The notes under the pieces: model-generated
Databases searched by the model: none
The model's input: only the letters and a program-made list of their open reading frames with translations
Told to the model about the DNA's origin: nothing
Source: Caballeronia mineralivorans PML1(12)
GTDB lineage: Bacteria; Pseudomonadota; Gammaproteobacteria; Burkholderiales; Burkholderiaceae
Length of the DNA: 64,000 bases
Assembly: GCF_001028175.1 (NCBI RefSeq)
Contig: NZ_AEJF01000091.1
Coordinates: 36,847-100,846, forward strand
Reading direction: 5' to 3'
Position numbers and translations under genes: made by a program
Part shown: positions 54,429-63,142 of the stretch, one piece after another
Numbering within the stretch: position 1 is the first letter of the stretch
Layout: each line of letters opens with the position of its first letter

Positions 54429-55698
54429 GGTGAGTGTTTGCAGGATAGAAGGTGAGGTAACGCGGGGGTGAGCGGTGTATAGGTTCGGGGGCTAACGTGA
54501 GGAGTCACGGGAGCAAGTGTGAGCGAGTTCGGGAAACCGCTGTTTTAGCAAGGTGAGTAAATACGGGGGCCGCTCCGGCCGCCGCCCATATGCTGCGGTA
54601 CAGCGCATTTGGAATCATCCGTTTCTTCGGTGAGCGTTTGCAGGATAAAGAAAATACGAAATTTCCAGCCCAATTCAGGTAATTTTTACCTATAGGTGAG
54701 ACTTTGCAGGGGTCAAACACATCGCAGGGTGAGCCTATCCGGGCGTGATCGGGTCCGAAGCCACAGTCTGCGCGGCATGCACTCCGGTTAGGGTGAGGAA
54801 ATACGGGAGATCGGTGCTGAGCCATTTGGACGGACGTACTTCCACTATCTCGCTAGTTTTAAGGGGTATTTGCGTTGAATCGAGCTAGAGGTGAGAGTTT
54901 CCAGGAGCAGGCTTGGATCGTCTGCGATCGCGCTGATTCCGTTGGTGACGATCAAAGGTGAGGCTTTTCGGGATGCTGCGGTCTCAATGTTGCGACCCGA
55001 GGGAGCAGCCACGCATACACATTTTCAAGCAGTTTAGTTTAAGCATTTGATTTAAATAGATTTTCTGATGTCACTGCACGTCCGTATTGCAGCAAAGGTG
55101 AGTATTTTCGGGAGGAGCAGCACAGAGATGCGGTTTCTCTTTGGCGTACAAAAAAGCGGGAGAGGTGAGCTTCTACGGGATCATGTTTGGCCGATTTTGG
55201 GTGCTAAGCGGGGTTTTGCGGTGCTGAAACCCATCAAATTTTCCATTCGTGACCGCAAAGGTGAGTGTTTGCGGGGGCCGGTAGATAGCATGTGTCGATA
55301 TAGCTAACCGTGGAAACTCCCAAAGGTGAGGTTATGCGGGAGCTCGGGAGTGAGCTTCGGGCGCCTGTTCTTAAACACCAACTCGGCTGAATAGGGCTCT
55401 CCACTGGGTCTAAGGTGAGCTTTTGCGGGATCGATTGGACGGCAACTGACGTGCTATCGGAGGCTAAAGCTTTGATATCGCGACGATTACCGCAATTTCT
55501 CTGCGCTTTTATGAATTTTCGCCTTCTGGGGAAATATCGTAAAAACCACAGGGACGCGTAAAAAAATTTCAGGTGAGGAGATACGGGACCAGCTTCGAAG
55601 CACCGCGATTCGATTCCGCACGCGCCCAATCCGTTTACCCGCATGGCACGGGGCATAAATGAGATGACGTGCGACGGTGAAGGTGAGAGTTTTCAGGA
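54429..55698 (+). repeat. array of 18 RepA-type iterons (replication origin)
   Basis: 18 direct copies of GGTGAGNNNNTNC(G/A)GGA, all on the plus strand and towards repA. Starts: 54429, 54451, 54496, 54518, 54552, 54629, 54695, 54728, 54792, 54890, 54957, 55097, 55164, 55260, 55325, 55414, 55572 and 55682. Most are exact at GGTGAG; b (54451) and d (54496) have C instead of T at position 11, several have CAGG for CGGG. Spacings are mostly near multiples of 11 (22, 45, 22, 34, 77, 66, 33, 64, 98, 67, 140, 67, 96, 65, 89, 158, 110), so the sites lie on one face of the helix. The array precedes repA by under 100 bases. Confidence 0.93.
55018..55075. other. AT-rich candidate DNA-unwinding element
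   Basis: In the widest gap between neighbouring iterons of the left part (54973 to 55097). It holds runs such as TTTAGTTTAAGCATTTGATT and TTTAAATAGATTTTC. No DnaA box is clear next to it. Confidence 0.5.
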
Positions 55699-55739
55699 GC
55701 GCACCTCAGTGAGTCTTGTGTGTCACTTCCCCTTCACCG

Positions 55740-55764
55740 CTACAGGGTGAGTGCGCACCTGTAG
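55740..55764. promoter_or_regulatory. candidate repA operator
   Basis: Inverted repeat CTACAGG / CCTGTAG around GTGAGTGCGCA, 15 bases before repA. The inner GGTG...CACC resembles opposed iteron halves, the usual form of a site for RepA dimers that repress repA. Confidence 0.65.
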
Positions 55765-55779
55765 ACGAGCTTCACCGTC

Positions 55780-57165
55780 ATGAGTATGCTTTCCCAAAAT
55801 TCTCCTGACTCCAGCATGGCAACCAAACGCGCGAAGAAGACCGATGTGGTGAGTCCGAGTTCGGCTGAGCTGCGAAAAGCCGTCGAAGCCATCGCCATCC
55901 AGCCAAAAAGCGGCAAAATCACTCTTTTGACTCGCAAGTTATTCAACGTACTGCTAGCCGTTGCTCAACAGGCGGACGAATCCGGGGATACGTATCGCGC
56001 GTTGTTATCGGACATTGTCGCGAATTCGGCGTTCGATTCCAACGATACCGCGCTGGTGAAAGAGCATTTGCGGCGCATGGTGTCGGTGCAGGTTGAGTGG
56101 AGCACGGGCACGTCGAGTCAAAAGCCCGGGCGCAAGTGGGGCATATCAACGTTGATTGCCGACGCGGAAATTCTCGAAGATCCTGCCACGCGCCGTGTGT
56201 GGGTCGAGTTCTCCTTCGCGCCCAAGATCAAGAAAAAGCTGCTCGACCCGGTGCAATACGCTCGCCTGAGTCTGCAGTTCCAAAGCCAACTCCGCAGCAG
56301 TGCGGGCCTCGCGCTGTACGAAATCTGCGTTCGTTATCTGACGAATCCGAGTCATCTCACCATGCGCGAGACCTGGGAATGGTGGCGGCCTATCCTCTCC
56401 GGAACGCCTGATACCGAGGCTGGCGATGAAGCCAAGCGCGAATACAAATATTTCAAGCGCGATTATCTTCGGCCCGCGATTGCGGAGGTCAACGCCGTCA
56501 CCAACATCTTCGTCGAGTTGATCGAGCACCGGGAAGGTCGGCGGGTGGCTGAAATTCAGTTTCGCGTGACTGAGCGCAAGCAGCCGATGCTCGCACTCGA
56601 CGAACATCCGAACGTCTTCGACAGTACGCTGGTCGACCGCATGGTCAAGATCGGGATCCCGTTGAAAGACGCGCAAACGCTTTACGCAGACAGCGAGGAA
56701 AACCGGATTCGAGCGGCGTTGCAGATGACCGAGCAAAGAATGCGAAGTACGTCGCTGCCCCCGGTGCGAAGTGCCGCGGCGCTTTTCAAAGATGCTTTGA
56801 AGAAGGGTTATGCACCTCCGCTCGAAGCGTTGCCGGCAGCCGCGGCACCGGCGAAAACCAATGGGGCGCCGGCCGACGATCTGAAGGCGCGTTTATTGAG
56901 CGAATATTCCGTGTATCGCAGGAAGGAAGCGCGTGCGCTATACGAGGAACAAGCTGAGTCTGAACGGGACCTGGCGCGTCAGACATTTGAGGAAGATGTG
57001 TTGCCGGAGCTCGGCGCACACATGCGCGATGACTGGCGCAAGCGCGGCCTTGATTCCAAAATGGGAGAAACCTCGTTTTTCGACTGGCTTGCGCGCAAGA
57101 CATGGGGCGAGCCGACTGACGGTGACCTGCTAGCGTTCACGTTGAATCAAAGCCGCGTCGCATGA
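55780..57165 (+). CDS. repA: replication initiator RepA (Rep_3-type)
   Basis: 461 residues starting MSMLSQNSPDSSMATKRAKK. Residues about 25-280 have the two winged-helix domains of Rep_3 initiators: LTRKLFNVLLAVAQQADESG, the WGISTLIADAEILED segment and LYEICVRYLTNPSHLTMRET. The C-terminal ~180 residues are an extension with a helical region, as in chromid initiators of Burkholderiaceae. RepA should bind the iterons upstream and open the origin. It converges with parB. No strong ribosome site; MATK (codon 13) is another possible start. Confidence 0.95.
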   Translation: MSMLSQNSPDSSMATKRAKKTDVVSPSSAELRKAVEAIAIQPKSGKITLLTRKLFNVLLAVAQQADESGDTYRALLSDIVANSAFDSNDTALVKEHLRRMVSVQVEWSTGTSSQKPGRKWGISTLIADAEILEDPATRRVWVEFSFAPKIKKKLLDPVQYARLSLQFQSQLRSSAGLALYEICVRYLTNPSHLTMRETWEWWRPILSGTPDTEAGDEAKREYKYFKRDYLRPAIAEVNAVTNIFVELIEHREGRRVAEIQFRVTERKQPMLALDEHPNVFDSTLVDRMVKIGIPLKDAQTLYADSEENRIRAALQMTEQRMRSTSLPPVRSAAALFKDALKKGYAPPLEALPAAAAPAKTNGAPADDLKARLLSEYSVYRRKEARALYEEQAESERDLARQTFEEDVLPELGAHMRDDWRKRGLDSKMGETSFFDWLARKTWGEPTDGDLLAFTLNQSRVA

Positions 57166-57232
57166 GAATGCAGCAGAGGGACTGCGCTTTGTAGCGTCTG
57201 CCCCTCGGTCCGTTTTTAATACCCCGCTTACC

Positions 57233-58297
57233 TTATCGTTTTACCGGATTCGCCTGCAGCATCTTCTCGAGCTGTTGAAGGATTTCGTCGCGCTTGTCTT
57301 TTGACAAACCACGTAAGCGCAACTCCAGCCTGTCATCGCCGTACGTCTTGAGATCGCCCACCGCCACCCCTTCCAGCTTGATTTCCAGCCGTTGCGCATA
57401 GCGCTGACGGCCCGCAGGTTTGGGCGTTTCCTGCGTGCTCGCGCGGCCTTTCACAATGTCCGCGACTTGTCGGGTGCTCAGATCGTCCGATGCAATCTTG
57501 TTGATCAGCCGCAGCGTGGCATCCGCGCCGCGCGCTGTATGAAAACGGGAGACCTGGTAAGCCATGTTCGAACCGAATCGGTCCGGCCTGGCGACCATCT
57601 CATGCATTACGTTCTCGGGTAACTTCGCGATGGCCAAGGCAACGGCGATCGTCGACTCATCAAGACCGAGGTGGTCGGCGAGTTCTCGCTGGCTTTGGAA
57701 GTAGCTTTCGTCGAGGAAGCGTTTCCAGACGACGGCATTATCGAAGACGGTTTGTGAATCTCTTTGTACGTTCAGGTCATAACCCAGCTTGTAACTCTCG
57801 ATGCCGATAGGAAGGTCGATGACGATCGCTTTCACCGTTTCCTTGTTGGCTTCCTTCAATGCCCGTACCCGTCGGCCACCGTCGCTGACGAAGAATGTAC
57901 CGGGGTTTTCGTGATCGGGGATCACGTGAATGGCTTGCTGCTGGCCTTGTTTCGCCAGATTTACGGCCAGCTCTGCTATAGACGCCTTCAGATAAAAATG
58001 CCTGGGGTTGAACGGGCTCGGTTTGATGGCCTTTAACGGCAGCTCGATCACCTGGCCGTGTACGTATCTGTTATTTCGACGCCATGCCTTGAATTGTTCC
58101 GACTCCTGCGCCGCTGGATCGTCGTGAAACTCGTCTTCGGTGTAAGCGCTTGAACGGCCAGTGACTTGCTTATCATTCCCGGCCTCCTGATTGACGATCT
58201 CGTCGATAGCGTTAATGCGATCGAGGGCTGTACGCTTCTCGCTGCTAGTGGTATCGGGCCGGGCTTTGAAGCCTTTTGCGAACTGGGTTGGTTTCAT
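57233..58297 (-). CDS. parB: chromosome-partition protein ParB (chromid type)
   Basis: 354 residues. N-terminal ParB/Srx nuclease-like fold with CTP-binding GGRRVRALKEANKETVKAI, and a helix-turn-helix (QSQRELADHLGLDESTIAVA, about residues 200-220) for parS recognition. C-terminal ~60 residues are basic and probably dimerise. It loads on parS and spreads along DNA with CTP. parS 58306 lies in the 24-bp parA-parB spacer. Confidence 0.95.
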   Translation of the reverse strand: MKPTQFAKGFKARPDTTSSEKRTALDRINAIDEIVNQEAGNDKQVTGRSSAYTEDEFHDDPAAQESEQFKAWRRNNRYVHGQVIELPLKAIKPSPFNPRHFYLKASIAELAVNLAKQGQQQAIHVIPDHENPGTFFVSDGGRRVRALKEANKETVKAIVIDLPIGIESYKLGYDLNVQRDSQTVFDNAVVWKRFLDESYFQSQRELADHLGLDESTIAVALAIAKLPENVMHEMVARPDRFGSNMAYQVSRFHTARGADATLRLINKIASDDLSTRQVADIVKGRASTQETPKPAGRQRYAQRLEIKLEGVAVGDLKTYGDDRLELRLRGLSKDKRDEILQQLEKMLQANPVKR

Positions 58298-58305
58298 TCA
58301 GGGTC

Positions 58306-58321
58306 CTTTATGCGCATAAAG
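58306..58321. other. parS site 1 (in the parA-parB spacer)
   Basis: CTTTATGCGCATAAAG, perfect 16-base palindrome between parA stop (58322) and parB start (58297). Confidence 0.9.
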
Positions 58322-58984
58322 TCAGGGAAGCATGGCGAGAACTTCGTCTGCGCACGCACGTATTTCGATGGCTGCCAGTCGCGCGCCCCGGTCGCTCATC
58401 TGAAGCACCGTTTGCCCTAGAGCCATCGCCTGCTTGTAGCACTCGCGGGTCGGAATCTGCGTTTTAAGCAAAGGAAAGCCTAGCTCTTCCAGCGCGCGCT
58501 TCAATTCGCGCGTCAGCATGCGTTTTTCCTCGGTTTTGTTGAGGAGAAACACTGCGCGCAGGTCTTCGTTCATGACCTGTGCTTGCTGAATGAGTTTGAC
58601 GAGGCCTACGCTGGACCAGTAGTCGGCGGGCGACGATGACGTCGGGACAATGGCGACCGTCGCAGCGAGGAGGACGACGCCCGAAACCTTTTCGGTAATG
58701 GAGGGCGGGCAATCAACGACGATGATGTCGTAGTCGTTGACGAATTTCTTGATCTCTCGATGAATCTGGGCTCCTGCTTCGGACAGGTTCACGATCGGAA
58801 ACGGGATACCGCTGGCTTCGTCGGACGCAGCGCTGGCCCAATGGACCAGGGTGTTTTGCCCGTCGGCGTCGACGACCAGCACTCGCTTCCCTTTCTCGTG
58901 AAACGCGGCGCCTAGATGCATTGCTATCGTGCTTTTCCCTACTCCACCCTTCTGCTGCGTGATTGCAATGATTTCAGCTGCCAC
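58322..58984 (-). CDS. parA: partition ATPase ParA
   Basis: 220 residues, the short ParA form without an N-terminal helix-turn-helix. Deviant Walker A QQKGGVGKSTIAMHLGAAF (starting at residue 10) and Walker A' DIIVVDCPPSITEK. It forms an ATP-driven gradient on the nucleoid and moves ParB-parS. As it lacks a DNA-binding domain, regulation is probably by ParB at the parS sites in and before the operon. Confidence 0.95.
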   Translation of the reverse strand: MAAEIIAITQQKGGVGKSTIAMHLGAAFHEKGKRVLVVDADGQNTLVHWASAASDEASGIPFPIVNLSEAGAQIHREIKKFVNDYDIIVVDCPPSITEKVSGVVLLAATVAIVPTSSSPADYWSSVGLVKLIQQAQVMNEDLRAVFLLNKTEEKRMLTRELKRALEELGFPLLKTQIPTRECYKQAMALGQTVLQMSDRGARLAAIEIRACADEVLAMLP

Positions 58985-59082
58985 GTTTTGCTCCCAAATT
59001 TAGCTTTTCGAATTTTACATTGAAAACTCAATTTTTCTAGAGATAACTCAGCGAGTAGGTCTTTCGGATGGTTTTTCGTGGG

Positions 59083-59098
59083 GTTTATGCGCATAAAG
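59083..59098. other. parS site 2
   Basis: GTTTATGCGCATAAAG, one base from a perfect palindrome, 99 bases upstream of parA. Confidence 0.9.
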
Positions 59099-59549
59099 TT
59101 CGGCGCGCTCACGGGGGTTCGGTTTCAAACCGATGCTGCTGTCGAGAATTGAATTTACGGATGGATGCGCGAAGCGGTTGACGCGGCGCGGATACAGTGT
59201 GGCGGTGCTCTTCACCCCGGGATCCGGCATGTTTTTTTGCATGCACCTTAGCCCAATGCGAATTGGCATCTGGCGAGTGCCGGGCGCCAATTTTTGGTTC
59301 TGACTTCGGATTGAGTTGGAGGGACCCGGCTTTAGGACGTCGGCTCTCCGCGTGAGCGCTACGTCTTTCGGCTTCGCGTCAGCATCCTCCGGTTTTAGTT
59401 GGCTCTGCTTCGGTGCAGGGATCTTCCTCTTCAAGCTGCGAACGGTTCCATTCGCGTCACGATGCGTAGCGTCACGACTCGCGGTGACGCCACGCGCCAC
59501 AAAAAACCAAACCATACGGTGTCGAGTCGACCCGCGAGCGTTAAAGGAG

Positions 59550-59565
59550 CTTTATGCGCATAAAG
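59550..59565. other. parS site 3
   Basis: CTTTATGCGCATAAAG, perfect. Confidence 0.9.
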
Positions 59566-60242
59566 TCCGGTTTCACGCACGGCGACGTCGAGGGCATGTA
59601 GCCGAGCAAACGCGCGATGGCCCGACCTTCGGTTATGCCAATGCCCACCTACGAGGCCGAGGTCAGTTGGCACTGCGCAACGCGCATGTCGCAAAGCGCA
59701 GGCTGACATCGACCGATGCGGGCATCGTTGGCAAACGGTTCTGTGCTTCGCCTCAGGCAACCGCGGAATCTGCCATACCACCGAGCTATCCCCTATAAGC
59801 ATCTCTGCAGCGGAGATTTCACCGGATATCGCTTCGCTGTGGCGGCGAGATTAAATACCAGATATAAGAATAAAAAATATAAAAAATCCTCGAATTTATC
59901 GAGGAGCCATTGCTGGTGATCTTTTGGGTCGTCCTCCACCCAGCTCTATTCCACTACGCGCCCTAAGAACCCAACCTAAAAACAAAAACGAAGAACCAGC
60001 CATCCCGACAAAGTGCTCCAACCTCCTAACGCGTACTCAAGCACGTAACTCATCCGCAATAAACTAACTAACCTGACTACCTCAACCCCCTGTGACCTGC
60101 AAGCATCCCAAGTATCTTGTAAGCCAGCACTCGTAAAATCGCGGCCACTGCGAGGCGCCACAGGCCGCAAAACCACAGCCCTAGCGATAAACGCCGTCGC
60201 CGATAACCCGGTCACTCCCTCCACTTAGCCAAGGGCATTTCA

Positions 60243-61628
60243 GTGCATCTGACCTCGACTCTCGCCGCGTGGTCCTCCCACGACACGCGTCTTCTCATTG
60301 CATGTGCGCTCGGTCTGGCGTCGATCATCGTTCTCATCAGCGCGCTGAAATTGGCGCCATTTCTCTCGATACTAGTCGGCACCTTCGTCGCGGGTTTCTC
60401 GGCGAGCTTGCCGCTGGAAGCGGTCGCGAGCGCATTCAGCAAAGGGGCAGGCGGCATCCTGGGAGATGTCGGCATCATCATTGCGCTCGGTGCCATGCTT
60501 GGCGCGCTGATGGCCGAATCGGGCGCAGCGGACCGGCTGGTCTCCACCATCCTCGATCACTCCACGCCGCGCACGCTGCCGTGGCTGATGGCGCTGGTGG
60601 CGATCATCATCGGTTTGCCGCTGTTCTTCGAAGTCGGTCTGGTCATGATGGTGCCAATCATCTTCGTGATGGCGCGCCGCTCGAAGCAGCCGATCCTGCG
60701 CATCGCGATACCCGCGCTCGCCGGCATGACCACGCTCCACGCGCTGTTGCCGCCGCACCCCGGTCCGCTAATCGCGGTCAGTGCGCTGCACGCGGACCTC
60801 GGGATCACGATGGGGCTTGGCTTCATCGTGGCCATCCCCGCCGTGATTCTCGCTGGCCCGGTCTACGGCATGTGGCTGTCGCGCCGCATGCACGTGGAGG
60901 AGCCGGAGGAGATGGGCAAGCTGTTCTCGTCGAACGTCGATGCGAACGGTGGGCTGGACGCGCCGAGCTTCGGCATCTCGCTACTGACCATTCTCTTGCC
61001 CGTCGTCCTGATGCTCGGCCGAACGGTGGCGAAACTGGCTATTCAGCCCGAAACACTCCTCTTCGATACCCTTAATTTCCTCGGTGAGCCGCTCATCGCT
61101 CTCGGACTCACCGTTCTTTTTGCGATCGTTGCGCTGGGCTGGACGCGTGGCATGCCGCGCGACCGGGTGGGCGGCATTTTGCGTAAAAGCCTGCCGCCGA
61201 TCTGCGCGTTGCTGCTGACCATCGGCGCGGGCGGCGGCCTTAAGCAAACGCTGGTCGCCGCGGGCATCAGCACGACGATCGGCAAGATCGCGATCGGCTC
61301 GCACATGCCGCTGATCCTGCTTGCGTGGTTGATCGCGGTGGCGTTGCGGCAGGCGACCGGCTCGGCGACCGTCGCGACCACGACCACCGCTGGCATCATC
61401 GCGCCCGTCGTGGCCGGTCTGAGCGCGACCCACAACTCGCTGCTGGCGCTTGCTATTGGTGCGGGTTCGGTGTTCTTCTGCCACGTCAACGACGCGGGTT
61501 TCTGGATGGTCCGCGAGTATTTCGGCTTGCAACTGAAGCAGACGGTGTATGTCTGGTCGGTGCTGCAAACCATCGTCTCGGTGGTCGGCCTTGCGTTGAC
61601 GCTAGTCATGTGGGGCGTGCTGACGTAA
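60243..61628 (+). CDS. GntP-family gluconate-type permease
   Basis: 461 residues with about twelve to fourteen membrane helices, starting MHLTSTLAAWSSHDTRLLIA. GntP markers: VGIIIALGAMLGALMAESGA, LFFEVGLVMMVPIIF, HALLPPHPGPLIAVSAL and HVNDAGFWMVREYFGL. This is the GntT/GntU/GntP set, nearer to gluconate permeases than the first GntP-family gene (28810). No kinase or regulator adjoins it. Confidence 0.92.
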   Translation: MHLTSTLAAWSSHDTRLLIACALGLASIIVLISALKLAPFLSILVGTFVAGFSASLPLEAVASAFSKGAGGILGDVGIIIALGAMLGALMAESGAADRLVSTILDHSTPRTLPWLMALVAIIIGLPLFFEVGLVMMVPIIFVMARRSKQPILRIAIPALAGMTTLHALLPPHPGPLIAVSALHADLGITMGLGFIVAIPAVILAGPVYGMWLSRRMHVEEPEEMGKLFSSNVDANGGLDAPSFGISLLTILLPVVLMLGRTVAKLAIQPETLLFDTLNFLGEPLIALGLTVLFAIVALGWTRGMPRDRVGGILRKSLPPICALLLTIGAGGGLKQTLVAAGISTTIGKIAIGSHMPLILLAWLIAVALRQATGSATVATTTTAGIIAPVVAGLSATHNSLLALAIGAGSVFFCHVNDAGFWMVREYFGLQLKQTVYVWSVLQTIVSVVGLALTLVMWGVLT

Positions 61629-61631
61629 ATC

Positions 61632-62335
61632 GTGGGCAGATTGGCACGATGTTCGTGACGGGGTCGTCGCAGAACTACTGGAATCACGGGGGCACCGACA
61701 CCCTGTTCCAAGCGGGTTATACCAACTCGTTCAAGTACGGCACTCACAGCCTGACGGCTGGCCGCACGCGTTCGACGGACGGATCGATGTCGAACGAGTT
61801 CTTGCTGAGCACGACCATTCCCCTTGGGCACAAAGCCCACGCGCCGATGCTGACCACCAACGCCTCGCACAATTCCGACGGCGCGACGAACATGCAGGCG
61901 AACGTGAGCGGTTCGCTCGGCGAAGCGAATCAGTTCTCGTATAACGGCTATGGCACGTATAACGCCGGCGGCAGTTTGGCGAGCAACGGCAACGCGGGTG
62001 TGAGCGCCACGTATCGGCGGGCGTGCAGGGCTCGGTCGTGGCGCATCCTGGCGGCGTGACGTTCTCGCAGACGGTTGGTGACACAATCGGCATTGTCGAA
62101 GCGCCCGCTGCAGCCGGAGCGATGGTGACGAGTGCGCCGGGAACGAAGGTCGACTCACGCGGCTACGCGGTGATTCCGTATCTCTCGCCGTACAGCATGA
62201 ACGTGATCGATATCGATCCGAAGGGCACCTCCACCGATGTCGAATTTAAATCGACTTCGGCGCAGGTAGCACCCCGTGCAGGCTCTATAGTGATGATGAA
62301 GTACGAGACGGTGAGCGGCGGCCGGCACGGATTCA
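61632..62335 (+). pseudogene. fimbrial outer-membrane usher fragment, broken
   Basis: Starting right after the permease stop, one frame reads RGQIGTMFVTGSSQNYWNHG, then TAGRTRSTDGSMSNEFLLST, to about 62010; after a frame change it goes on as GVQGSVVAHPGGVTFSQTVG and DSRGYAVIPYLSPYSMNVID. These are from the middle and plug/C-terminal part of a FimD/PapC-type usher. Both ends are missing and the frame is broken, so it is a remnant of a chaperone-usher operon. Confidence 0.8.
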
Positions 62336-62394
62336 GGCGCCGAAACTGGGTGGTGGAACGTTGCCATTTGGAGCGAGTGTGGAGTATGCCGCTC

Positions 62395-62858
62395 CATCAA
62401 CAACAGCTCCGAGTACGCATGCGCCGCACCCTCACGCCCGAAGCGCACGCTGCAGTGGCACTCGTCGCTTTCCTGCGTACGAATAGACAGATCGACGTCC
62501 GGTAGCTGCTCGGCCAACGCACCGAGCCGCGATGAAAACCATTGCGTCGCAAAGGTGGGCGGCAGGGACACGATCAGACGCTCGCGCTCGACCGTACCGG
62601 TCAAAGACGCGTTCCACGCTCGAACACGTCGAAGGCTTCCGTCACTGACGGCATCAGCAATACACCCGCCGGCGTCAGCCGGATCCCCTTGTGATCGCGT
62701 TCGAAAAGCTTCACGCCCAGTGACTCTTCCAGTAGCCTGATCTACCGGCTTACAGCTCCTTGTGTGACGCACAACGCCCGTGCCGCGCGATTGAAACTCA
62801 AATGGTGCACTGTCTCTTCGAAGAAACGCAACGCAATCAACGATGGAAGATGTCGCAT
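62395..62858 (-). pseudogene. LysR-type regulator, broken by nonsense and frameshift
   Basis: Start ATG 62858, MRHLPSLIALRFFEETVHHL and RAARALCVTQGAVSR are the LysR helix-turn-helix, close to GcvA-like regulators. The next codon is TAG (62742-62744) where CAG (Gln) is expected: the following IRLLEESLGVKLFERDHKGI, RLTPAGVLLM is unmistakable. A further frame change near 62610 precedes the substrate domain (LTGTVERERLIVSLPPTFAT), which stops near 62395 at the usher fragment. Confidence 0.75.
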
Positions 62859-63142
62859 AGTGATTCCATACCGCCAGGTCTCCTCGGTTATCTGTGGCCG
62901 AGCGAACGTGCCTCCATGGTGGCGAGCCAGAGTTGTCCCTGTCTCGCGTTCGATCAAATTACCTTGGTTCCCGGTGCGAAACAATAGCCCGTTTGGTTGG
63001 TTTTGAAACAAAACGAATTCTCATAGCGGGCATAAGGAAACGTGAGAACGACTGTTGCAAAAGGCGGGACATAGGCCATTCGGCTAGTAGTTGCCGGCTC
63101 GTGAATCGCCTATGCTGGATAGATCCAATTAACGGAGGCCGC

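Larger units (their letters stand above)
58985..60242. other. 1.26 kb gene-free region upstream of parA with two more parS sites
   Basis: No coding frame is convincing, although frames of up to 160 codons occur (for example 59316-59798 plus) in this GC-rich DNA. It holds parS 59083 and 59550, the parA promoter and a strongly AT-rich patch at about 59846-59900 next to a hairpin TCCTCGA / TCGAGGA. Confidence 0.6.

Noticed and set aside
54467..54483. Another iteron-like sequence overlapping the second iteron
   Set aside because: GGTGAG is kept but the CGGGA end is missing; counted as degenerate.
59316..59798. 160-codon frame across parS 59550
   Set aside because: Biased translation without coding character; parS palindrome lies inside it.
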